Shown here in pieces: positions 1 to 8,034 of a stretch of 35,397 nt of DNA. Origin of the DNA: Chara braunii (lineage: Eukaryota; Streptophyta; Charophyceae; Charales; Characeae). The translations under genes and the position numbers were made by a program. The notes beneath the pieces are model-generated. The model had not been told where the DNA came from. It made no database searches and saw only the letters and a program-made list of their open reading frames with translations. The stretch's first letter is position 1. Each line of letters opens with the position of its first letter. The stretch lies in contig BFEA01000002.1 of the NCBI GenBank assembly GCA_003427395.1, forward strand, positions 4,137,889 through 4,173,285, in the 5' to 3' direction.

Positions 1-112
1 AGATACTGTCCCCTGCCGTGTGCGTGACCAGCCAGGTATTAGCTGGGTCAGGCAGCTAAGCGCACCTCTCAGCCTTTACTTAGGGCGGAGGTGCTATTGC
101 CTGCTGCGTGCT
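1..112. other. Unassigned flank
   Basis: Short GC-balanced stretch before the first tandem repeats. I see no coding signal or repeat unit in it. Confidence 0.4.
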
Positions 113-276
113 CATCAAGGCAGAGTTCTCAGATTGAGTGCCTGCGGGCACACTGAATCATGATCATCAAGGCAAAGTTCTCAGATTCTCAAATTGAGTG
201 CCTACGGGCACACTGAATCATGATCATCAAGGCAGATTCTCAGATTGAGTGCCTGTGGGCACACGGTTCCGCCAGT
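113..276. repeat. Tandem repeat block 1 (52-60 bp units)
   Basis: Three units begin with CATCAAGGCA at 113, 165 and 225. The second is 8 bp longer because an extra CTCAGATT-like stretch is inserted. Each unit contains the stem GTGCC-4 nt-GGCAC at 138-151, 198-211 and 249-262. The loops differ (TGCG, TACG, TGTG) while the stem does not change. Confidence 0.85.
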
Positions 277-278
277 GA

Positions 279-395
279 TACATGGACTGGGTGCGCGTGG
301 GCGCACAGATTCATCAGTGACACTTGGACTGGGTGCGCGTGAGCGCACAGATTCGTCCCTCACATGGACTGGGTGCACGTGGGTGCACAGGTTCG
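279..395. repeat. Tandem repeat block 2 (40-42 bp units)
   Basis: Three units with the phrase ACTGGGTGC hold a six-pair stem. It is GTGCGC/GCGCAC at 291-306 and 333-348, and GTGCAC/GTGCAC at 373-388. The change in the third unit is a paired substitution (G-C to A-T), so the inverted repeat stays perfect. Confidence 0.85.
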
Positions 396-439
396 TCCCA
401 CACGGCCCAGTGGACATGGGCACACGAATCTGAAATCGG

Positions 440-655
440 CTGTTAGTGCGCAGTGTCGCATTCGATTCTTAGTGCGCACAGTCGCATTTCGTCAAGCAGC
501 TTGCACAATGTCACATTACATCATAAACGGGTTTCTCAGATAAGGCGCACTGTCGCACTCAAAACTGAGTGCGCACAGTCGCAATACATTATTGGCTTTC
601 TCAAATTAAGGGCGCAATGTCGCACTCAGGTTTGAGTGCCCACAGTCGCCTTTCG
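440..655. repeat. Degenerate repeat block 3 (GTGCGCA...GTCGCA)
   Basis: Five or six diverged units carry a core such as GTGCGCACAGTCGCA or GCGCACTGTCGCACTC, separated by 30-60 bp of less conserved sequence. Short stems of the GCG...CGC kind remain in most copies. The block looks older than its neighbours. Confidence 0.65.
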
Positions 656-671
656 TTCATTGTGCTCAATC

Positions 672-849
672 TCGGTGCCCCTTGGCACAGCAAAATCGGC
701 CTACTCGATCTGGGTGCCCCTTGGCACAGCAAAATCGGTGTACTCAGTGCCCCTTGGCACAACAAAATCGGTGTACTCAATCTGGGTGCCCCTTGGCACA
801 ACAAAACCGGTCTACTCGATCTGGGTGCCCCTTGGCACAGCAAAATCGG
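672..849. repeat. Tandem repeat block 4 (39 bp units)
   Basis: Five copies of GTGCC-CCTT-GGCAC stand at 675-688, 714-727, 747-760, 786-799 and 825-838. They are followed by CAGCAAAATCGG or close variants. Spacing is 39 bp except for one 33-bp unit that lacks the ATCTGG segment. Many frames stay open across it, which produces spurious ORFs on both strands. Confidence 0.9.
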
Positions 850-1259
850 TTCTTTGGCGCGATGCGCTCAGACATACTGCATCTCATCAATTCTTTGGCG
901 CGGTGCGCTCAGACATACTGCATCTTATCCGTTCTTTGGCGCAATGCGCTCAGACATACCGCATCTTATAAGTTCTTTGGCACAGTGCGCTCAGACATAG
1001 CGCATCTTATCAGTTCTTTGGCGCAATGTGCTCAGACATACCGCATCTCGTCAGTTCTTTGGCGCAGTGCGCATAGACATACCGCATCTTATCCGTTATT
1101 TGGCGCAGTGCGCTCAGACATACCGCATCTTATCTGTTCTTTGGCGCCGTGCGCTCAGATATACCGCATCTTATCAGTTCTTGGGCGCAGTGCGCTCAGA
1201 CATACCGCATCTTATCTGTTCTTTGGTGCAGTGCGCTCATACATACAGCATCCTTTAGT
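850..1259. repeat. 41-bp tandem array, 10 units
   Basis: Ten units of exactly 41 bp begin with TTCTTTGG-like sequence at 850, 891, 932, 973, 1014, 1055, 1096, 1137, 1178 and 1219. There is no indel between them. Each has a near-palindromic core GCGC-3 nt-GCGC followed by TCAGACATACCGCATCT. Copies differ by scattered point changes, several of them in the stem. There are no unique spacers, so this is a minisatellite and not a CRISPR array. Confidence 0.95.
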
Positions 1260-1409
1260 CCTATGATACGGTGAGTGCAGCTCCGGTCCGTTGTTCCGCC
1301 AACACTCCCGCATTCCCGCAAGTAATGGCCTCTCTCCTCTCAAGTGGCTCGGCCTCTCTTTTATAGTGAAGAGGCCAGGTGATCGGGCCCAAGTGCTGCA
1401 GTCTTAGGG
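1260..1409. other. Spacer with short hairpin
   Basis: No gene is seen. It contains GGCCTCT at 1351-1357 facing AGAGGCC about 12 bp downstream, enclosing TTTTATAG. This could be a weak TATA-like site, but there is no supporting gene. Confidence 0.3.
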
Positions 1410-1870
1410 CCAAAAATAGCACAGGCCTGTGCTAAAATTAGCACAGGCCTGTGCTAAAATTAGCGTGGGACTGGGACAGTCCCGACTTTGGGACACGAAC
1501 AGTCAGTCCCAGGCTAAAAATAGCACACGCCTGCGCTAAATACAGCGCAGGCCTGTGCTAAAATTAGCGTGGGACTGCGCTAAAAATAGCACAGGACTGG
1601 GACAGTCCCGACTTCGGTACACGAGCAGTCAGTCCCGGGCTAAAAATAGCACGGGCCTGCGCTAAATATAGCGTGCGCCTGTGCTAAAATTAGCGTGGGA
1701 CTGCTCTAAAATTGGGGCGGGACTTGGGATTAAAATAGCGTAGGCTTGCGCTATATTTAGCCTGCGCTAAAAATAACTCAAGCTTGCGCTAAAAATAACT
1801 CAGGCCTGCGCTAAAAATAGCATGCCCTATGCTAAAAATAACACAGACTAGTACTAAAATTAGTGTCGGG
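1410..1870. repeat. Palindromic TAGC/GCTA repeat region
   Basis: The region is built from TAAAA(A/T)TAGC blocks alternating with GC-rich cores. Perfect palindromes TAGCACAGGCCTGTGCTA occur at 1417-1434 and 1439-1456, 22 bp apart. A larger unit with the stem GGGACT...AGTCCC recurs (1468 and 1594, 126 bp apart), including the phrase ACACGA(A/G)CAGTCAGTCCC. Later units become degenerate (to about 1860). No coding capacity is apparent. Confidence 0.85.
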
Positions 1871-2484
1871 CTTAAACTGGCCCGACTTTGGAATACTATG
1901 GGTCGGCCTTGTTCTGAAAATAAAACACCCCTCTTAATCATAATAAGGGGTCCAATCCCGTATCCCCCTTGACCATTTCGGACCGTACTCTTCTTGACGC
2001 GGTAAGTCAGGTCCCAAGTGGTCAATTCTATTTTCTCACCAACCCTTGGTCCGTTTTCAGTACCGTCCGAACCGGGCCCTACTAATCTGGCCCTTGCAGA
2101 CGAGGCGGTTCAGCCCAAAAGCCGCGATTCGATCTCCATGGGGCATGACCGTCGTGCTGTCTTGCTCGCTGACTCGATCCAAGGGTCAAACCAGCGTGTC
2201 AACATTCTGCTGATCGTGACCACATGCAACCCTATGGTGCGGAGACTGGCCGCGACGAGTCAACTATACATTGACGAGGCGCGCCGCTCTCCGACAACAG
2301 CCCGATAGCGCGCCGCACCCGCTGAAAAATCTGCCTGCCGAGGTGTCCTGGCACCCCTGGACTGCGGGAAATTCACTCCGCGTCGCTTCGTTTACCCGGC
2401 CCCGAGTGCCCCGTGGGCCCGCCCCTTGCCCCGACGCCGTTCCCAACACTGGGAGCTTGATGCTACACCCTTTGCTTCCTTTAG
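1871..2484. other. Unassigned GC-rich stretch
   Basis: Includes an open frame at 2018-2308 with no recognisable domain. The 2100-2460 part is GC-rich, in sharp contrast to the purine- and AT-rich pol sequence that begins near 2485, so a junction probably lies at about 2480. I cannot identify an LTR or gag in it. Confidence 0.35.
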
Positions 2485-2718
2485 TTGTATAGAGAAGAGT
2501 CTACTGAAAGGATTAGGAGACTAAGAGAAGAAGGCAAACAAAAGGTTAAAGAAGAAATTTTAGTGGGTATTAATGAAGTTTTAAAAATGATAAAAACCCT
2601 TGGTAATCTCAAAGATGAAGACGGACAAATTGAAGCATTTAAGAAGGCTGTGAAGACTGCTAAGGGAGGGAGAATGAAATTAAAATTTGCATCGACTCAT
2701 CCTTTTTTAGGAAAATAG
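2485..2718 (+). pseudogene. Charged segment upstream of RT
   Basis: A 77-codon open stretch rich in Lys and Glu, predicted to be helical, with no recognised domain. It probably belongs to the same pol polyprotein as the RT downstream, because sequence resembling pre-RT linker (KYKPEG) follows in another frame from about 2715. The frame change lies near 2705-2715, in an A/T-rich stretch. The start is arbitrary: the first codon is not a convincing initiator. It could be the end of a diverged gag or the protease-RT linker. Confidence 0.4.
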
Positions 2719-4005
2719 CCACTGGGTCAAAAAGAAAATATAAGCCCGAGGGGGTGAAGAAAAACCCGGTGGTAGTTCTAATAGAAAATGATTATGATGA
2801 AGCATTGAAAAAAAAGTAAAAAATTATTAAAGCATTAAGGGAATCTGCAAAATTAGGGCATAGAGTCACAAGGGAGAGATTTGACACAATGAAGATAAAC
2901 TCGGATCAGTTTATCTTGCCTAAAGAGAAAGAATATATCTTCAAGATGTGTCAGGAGTTCTCTGGTGCGTTCTCCTTTAATGATGAAGAGAGAGGGCGGT
3001 TGGACGTGGATATGATCAAGATGGCCAAAATTTGGACAGTTGATCATGTTCTATGGAATGATAGGCCAACCAAATATGCCCTGAAAGAAGAAGCAGAAGT
3101 TGTAAAATATCTTGACAAGAAGATTGCATCTAACGTTGTTGAACCTGCTGATGAACCGTATGCTAACCACTGGTTTTGCTTTTGGAAACCAGGGTGTGGA
3201 TTGAGATGGATACAGAATCTTCAGAAGTTAAACTCTGTAACGGTACGTGATGCAGGCAGTCTTCATAATGTTGATCTCCTCTCTGAATCTTTTGCTGGTC
3301 GATGCATTTATTCCTTAGTTGATTTATATTCTGACTATGATCAGTTTCCCATTGATCCCACTAGTCGGCCAATGACTGCCATGCACACGCCAAGATGGCT
3401 CATTCAGATGTGTGTGGTACCTCAGGGTTGGACTAATGGTGTGGCAGTGGTTCAGAGGGATATGATCAAAGTCATGCAAGACATTTCTCCTGAAGTAACC
3501 AGCCCCTATATTGATGACAATCCCGTGAAATGACCCCTAGTAAGGGATGAGACTTTGGTCGCAGGTGGAGTCAGGAAGTTTATCTGGGAACACGCTGAAT
3601 GAGTAAAGATGGTCCTAAAGAGACTTCTGAAATATAACCTGACTACCAATGGACCAAAGTCCATTCTCTTTCAGTCAGAAGTAATCATATTGGACTTCGG
3701 ATGTTTCTCCAAGGGTAGGAGTCCTGACCCCAAAAAGATAAACAAAATCTTAAACTGGTCTCTGCCACTCAAGAGAGTGACAGACGTCAGAAGCTTCTTG
3801 GGTGTCTGTGAATTCTGGACGATTTTTCTTCCTCATTTTGCTACCCTTGCAGAGCCTCCGAGAGAGATGGTAAGGCACGGGGCTAATTTAGCATGGAATA
3901 AGAAAAGACAAGCAGTTGTAGAAACTTTACAGGAGAAATTAAAAGATGGGGGTGTAGTGCTTGGAGTGCCATTTTATGATGATGAGGAGGCAAAGACCTT
4001 TCATC
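2715..4005 (+). pseudogene. Ty3/gypsy reverse transcriptase, broken
   Basis: One frame carries the RT from the pre-RT linker to its connection domain, interrupted by TAA at 2817-2819, TGA at 3531-3533 and TGA at 3600-3602. In the 214-codon piece at 2889-3533 the motif A aspartate is D145 (LVDLY). The conserved PQGWTN box is at residues 178-183, and the catalytic YIDD is at 207-210, so all the catalytic aspartates are kept. The piece after 3609 has the thumb and connection region (NGPKS, then RSFLGVCEFW, equivalent to the usual LRSFLGL-xx-YYR). The GWTN and TAMHTPRW surroundings place it in a gypsy branch distinct from the minus-strand element of this window. It would copy element RNA into cDNA if intact, but it is dead here. 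Confidence 0.9.
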
Positions 4006-4540
4006 ATCGAGGCAGACGGAGGTCCAGTAGCTCTGGGTAGTTTGCTTATCCAGAAAGATGAAAATGAGAAAGAGAGTCATCTGAGATTTGAGAGCAGAAC
4101 TCTTAACTGTACAGAAAGAGGTTATACCCAGTTCATAAAAGAGCTACTGGCAATTATCCATAGCCTCAGGTGCTTCAGGCACTATGTGCTAGGGAGGAGA
4201 TTCATCTTGAGGACTGATGCATCTGCTGTGATTGGTGTCATTAAGAAGCACCAGCAAGTAGATTCAACAGTCAGCAGGTGGATTGCCTTCATTTGGACTT
4301 TTGATTTTGAGTTAGAAAAAATTCATACTTAGAAGAACAGAGCAGATGGCCTGAGCCCGATTGAATGGAGAAAAGATGAAGAAGAAAATGTAAACGAGAC
4401 GATTGAAGAATCAACCTATGTTGATAATTTTCTGAATGAAAATGATGATGAAGATTATGAAGTACCAAACTCCTATAAGTGGAGTTTATGGCCTAAAGAG
4501 AACGACATTTGGGGAGAGATCCCTGATGCTATGTTTAGGA
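3961..4540 (+). pseudogene. RNase H domain of the plus-strand element
   Basis: Continues the RT in the next frame after a shift near 4000. Family-typical acidic residues are visible: D19 in FIIEADGGP, E61 in FIKELLAI and D86 in ILRTDAS, with LGRRFIL between the last two. A TAG at 4330-4332 interrupts the frame directly before KNRADGLSPIEW, which matches the conserved KN-x-ADxLSR end of gypsy RNase H. After it comes an acidic tail (ENDDEDYE) that links to the integrase, with another frame change near 4540. RNase H would remove the RNA strand during reverse transcription. Confidence 0.88.
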
Positions 4541-4607
4541 GTCGATTCTTGGGAAAGATGAAGAAGATGAGCCAAATGATTGGTATGCTAGAGTTAACGC
4601 AGCAGTT

Positions 4608-5996
4608 GTGGTTGCGCATGAAATGAGGAAAAACTCTACTTCAAAGGAGGAAGAAGAAGGTGAAAAGAAGGAGGAAGATATATTTTTCATCTTTAAAGAA
4701 TACGATGGGATTTATCAAGAGGTTGGTAAGAGGATGGAAAGAGAACAACTAAAGGAATATTACTGTAAGAATTCAAGGAAAAAAATCATTTTAAAAAGAG
4801 GACACCTCTTTGTGGATGGTAAGGGAGGACTACCTCAATTAAGAGTGGTCTGTGGTAAAGAGAGACAATTAAAGATAATTGTTGCTCTACATGAGGGGGT
4901 TGCAGGCGGCCACACAGCTGTTGAGGCAACCTACTCTAAGACTGTCAAACTCTACTTCTGGCCTGACATGAGAGACATGATTTACAGATTATGTAAGTCA
5001 TGTGAGTTATGTAAGAAGAGGTCTACTACAAGGATGATTGAACCCTTATTTCCCACTATTCTGGTGGAGTCAGGAAGTCGAGTTCATTCAGATCTCATCA
5101 CCATGCCATTAGGCAAGGGCGGGATGAGATATATATTAAACATGAGGGATAATTTCTCTGGATATGTTGAGGCAAAAACTCCGAAAATGAAAACAGCCGA
5201 GCAAGTGGCTGACTGGATAGAAGAAGTCTATCTCAGGTATCCGTTCATCAGAGAGTTTGTCTCAGACAAAGGATCAGAGTTTAGAAATGAGATTGTAAGA
5301 AGAACCACTCTCAGATTGAGTGTCAGAATTCGATATGTAACTACCTATCATCCTCAAGCAAATGCACATGTTGAGAGAGGTCACAGAACTCTGAAAGATT
5401 CATTGGCTAAATGGTGTGAAGAAAATCTCGGTAACTGACCAAAAGTGCTGAGAGCTGTTGTCTATGCTGCCAACATCACTGTCAAAAGGACTACTGGTTA
5501 TGCTCCATTTACCCTATGGTATGGTCGGTATGCTACTTTGCCCATTGAGAATATAGTAAAGACATGGTTAATTCAAGAAAGTGACAGAGACTATTCTATT
5601 TCAGAGTTACTTCAGATCAGGATGAGACAAATATCAGAAGTTGATCAAGCAGTGATGAATGCGATAGAGAGAATGACATCCAGCAAATTATCAGATCAAG
5701 AGAGATGGAACAAGAAAAGATATATAAGAAAAGAGAAACTGAAAGTTGGTGATGTTGTTCTTCTGTTAGATAGTTCTCTTGAGACTCAGTGGACTAAACG
5801 GTTGAAGCCCAGATGGCTTGGTCCTTACAGAATCATAGGAGAAGCAGAAGGCAAAGTCTATAAGATTTCAGAGATGGATGGATCCAGGGTTCACGCCATG
5901 GTATCAGGGTCAAGACTTTGTAAGTTCATGTTCAGAGACCCTGATCTGATCCTTACAATGGCTTCAAAGAGAGGAAAGAAAGGTCAACCATCTTAG
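4608..5996 (+). pseudogene. Ty3/gypsy integrase with one internal stop
   Basis: A single frame interrupted only by TGA at 5436-5438, at a place where Trp is plausible. The first piece (276 codons) has an HHCC zinc-binding region (H95, H102, C132, C135). Its catalytic core is D162 (HSDLI), D220 (SDKGSEF) and E256 (HVERGH), which gives exactly 35 residues between D220 and E256, the classical D,D-35-E spacing. After the stop come TGYAPFTLWYG, a KVGDVVLLLD box and a GPY/F-type module (WLGPYRI), typical of the integrase C-terminus of gypsy elements. No chromodomain is evident. After the TAG at 5994-5996 the frame continues as NEDSF, so this stop may also be secondary. Integrase would insert the cDNA; this copy cannot make a full-length enzyme. 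Confidence 0.92.
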
Positions 5997-6000
5997 AACG

Positions 6001-6345
6001 AGGACAGTTTCAGAGAACTGAGAGAGAGCACAGTAAGACAATGAGACAACAAAACTCGGTTTTCAACAGACCTTAATCGTTTTTGTATAATCAATTCAAT
6101 ATTTCAATTTTCAGCATATCAGTTAATTCTCTGTTTCAGCAAGCAACAAAGTTCATGAGACTATATCTTTGATGCAGTGCTACTTTCGATCCATGAGTGT
6201 TAAACCCCTGAGAGTCGAGAATAACCGTGTGATACAGTCTTCGTGAGCATTGACGTAGTGTCAAAGATCTGAGAAACCCATGGCTGTGGCACATCAGGAG
6301 ATGTAATCCGTGTTATTCTTATGATAAAAAAAAACGTATAATGAG
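6001..6345 (+). other. Probable 3' untranslated region of the gypsy element
   Basis: AT-rich sequence directly after the integrase with no open frame. It is probably the element's 3' UTR. A polypurine tract cannot be assigned with certainty. Confidence 0.4.
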
Positions 6346-6720
6346 CATAAAGAATTTCAGTTCTGTCTGATTAAGAGTTGACAGCAGAAGGACTTCGTGT
6401 CTCTGACTAAGTTGTCCATTCGAGAAATTCGGATGAGGACAGACATAAAGAAGTTCAGCTTTACTTGACTGAGAGTTATCAGTAAAGGGACTTCGTGTTT
6501 TCTGATTAAGTTGCCTGTCTTCACTCAGATGAGGAATGAGACCTCTCAGAGATCAGCATTTTAAGTAAAATTCCCAGATGAGGGAAGGGACCTCTCTTGG
6601 ACCAGCACTAAACATTTTTTCTTGAGACTGAAGACAGATCTCTTGTAAGTGCTTGATGTTGGTTATCTTGTTGTTGTTCAGTGTCTCTTGAGACTGAAGT
6701 GATGTCTCTTCAGAAATGTT
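6346..6720. repeat. Degenerate doublet repeats after the gypsy element
   Basis: Two units of about 98 bp start with CATAAAGAA at 6346 and 6444 and share the phrases TTCAG, GA-AGAGTT, GGACTTCGTGT and TAAGTTG. They are followed by a shorter doublet (GACCTCTC...CAGCA, near 6540 and 6590) and by two copies of CTTGAGACTGAAG (6621 and about 6687). Such nested doublets are common in retroelement non-coding ends. Confidence 0.6.
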
Positions 6721-7455
6721 TGTTCAGTTATTTGGGGCATGGGCAGTCTGCTTGTGGGTTTTTATATGCTTGCATGATTGTTTGTGCCTGGGAATTGTTT
6801 TTCTCTAACGAGAGATGTCGTTGATTGTCGGGGCTAGCCAGAGCCTTACCGCAATAGGTTGCAATCTGGTGGGGTCAGCAGGTCCTCGACGCAAGTGTTG
6901 AATTTCGTAGTCGACTGAGGCTAAGACTCCGGGGGTCTGGCCTGTGAGGTCGAAAGGGGTCAGCTGGAACCCTACCGCAGTCAGAGGATGCAATTAAGTG
7001 ACGTTTGCTAGAGCCTAGAACCGTGGTTATACTGGGTCCCACGTTCAAAAATTTGGGCGGGGCAGCCAGCGCCCTGGACCAAAAACTGGTGGGTGAGCCG
7101 GTCCCCGCCCGCAGTGGTCAAATCCGGGTACGGGACAGTCTGACTGACAGGAGGTCTACTGTCATAGGGTGACCAGACCCGTTATAGTCTGGGTGTCCTG
7201 GCGAGAGTGCCAAAGGGCTGCCATACTCGAGTGGTGGGTATGCTGGTCCTGACCTGGGGGCAGGTTAAAGGGGCCGTTAAGACAAATGGTCTGATTGGTC
7301 CTGGCCTGAGGCGGACCGAATAGGGTATGTTAGACTGACGGGAGGTCTGTCATTCCTGGCCAGTGGTGAGCCGAAACCAAGGCAATCAATAACTCTAGGG
7401 TGTGAAGAACTGTCTTGCGAGGTTTATCTGATTATTATTTTATCATTAACTCTCA
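6721..7455. other. Unassigned, possible LTR or internal non-coding sequence
   Basis: No gene. GTCTGACTGACAGGAGGTCT-like and TTAGACTGACGGGAGGTCTGTC-like phrases occur twice (7138 and 7332 areas). GGTTAAAGGGGCCGTTAAGACAAATGG at about 7263 is reused in the repeat cluster downstream. The sequence is GC-rich. Confidence 0.3.
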
Positions 7456-7459
7456 TTAT

Positions 7460-7725
7460 GGGATACGGGCACCCGATAGAAGTAGGCTGACGACACATCT
7501 TGAAGTAGGTTGACGACACATCTTGTTAAAGGGGCCGTTAAGACAAATGGTGCGAAGAACTCCTTGCCATCGGACACGGGCACCCGATAGAAGTAGGCTG
7601 ACAACACATCTTCAAGAGGCCGTTAAGATAAATGGTGCGTTAAGACAAATGGTGTGAAGAACTCCTTGCCATCGGACACGGGCACCCGATAGAAGTAGCC
7701 TGACGACACATCTTGAAGAGGGACG
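7460..7725. repeat. 102-111 bp tandem repeat cluster
   Basis: Three copies of the phrase A(C/T)ACGGGCACCCGATAGAAG followed by TAG(G/C)CTGAC(G/A)ACACATCTT start near 7462, 7573 and 7675. Intervening pieces with CCGTTAAGA(C/T)AAATGGTG and GAACTCCTTGCCATCGGAC recur. The core ATCGG...CCGAT is an inverted repeat. The units were rearranged by small internal duplications (for example AAGTAGG(C/T)TGACGACACATCTT twice at 7480-7525). Confidence 0.8.
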
Positions 7726-7889
7726 AACATCCGTCGATATCCCATTATGGGACCGTCGCGCCAGGTCTGTGGGTCACTTTCATGCCTTAGAAGCGTTTTA
7801 GTGGTTGGTAACATAAGTTGACGCGGTAACCGTTGGTGTCATGTCATTCGTCCTTCCTTCCTTTTCCTTGTTTTCGTTTATCGCATTTT

Positions 7890-7909
7890 ATTAAATTTTA
7901 AAATTTAAT
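7890..7909. repeat. 20-bp perfect AT palindrome
   Basis: ATTAAATTTTAAAATTTAAT reads identically on both strands. It stands about 75 bp upstream of the TATA-like box at 7984. Confidence 0.8.
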
Positions 7910-7983
7910 CGATTAAAAGTGCAGAGCTATGTGAGTTACTTGGGTCGCAATTAGAACGCGGGGGTCGCGATGAGTAACGATCC

Positions 7984-7990
7984 TATAAAA
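7984..7990 (+). promoter_or_regulatory. Candidate TATA box
   Basis: TATAAAA in the context CCTATAAAAGGGG is a strong match to a eukaryotic TATA box. No gene follows within reach. It could be the core promoter of an LTR belonging to one of the gypsy elements or of an unseen element. No transcription start can be assigned. Confidence 0.4.
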
Positions 7991-8034
7991 GGGGAAGAGG
8001 ATTTGTCGATTGTTACTTGGGCATGGGCAGTCTT

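Larger units (their letters stand above)
2485..6000 (+). mobile_element. Degenerate Ty3/gypsy retrotransposon (pol remnant)
   Basis: Reverse transcriptase, RNase H and integrase follow each other in the Ty3/gypsy order on the plus strand. The RT is of a divergent kind, with VDLYSDYDQF, PQGWTN and YIDD in place of the usual [14 protein letters not shown] and Y-x-DD surroundings. The reading frame is broken by at least three frame changes (about 2710, 4000 and 4540) and five nonsense codons. No gag, zinc knuckle or protease is recognisable upstream. It is therefore either truncated at the 5' end or carries a gag too diverged to see. Flanking LTRs could not be demonstrated. Confidence 0.9.

Noticed and set aside
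850-1259. CRISPR-like regular array
   Set aside because: The 41-bp units follow each other directly. There are no unique spacers, leader or cas genes, and the surroundings are eukaryotic.
569-1266. ORFs of 143-194 codons over the tandem repeats
   Set aside because: The 41-bp period is not a multiple of three, so these frames pass through the repeats with changing translation. They have repeat-derived composition only and occur on both strands.
2018-2308. Gag of the plus-strand gypsy
   Set aside because: No gag motif or zinc knuckle, a different base composition from the pol sequence, and a likely junction near 2480 in between.
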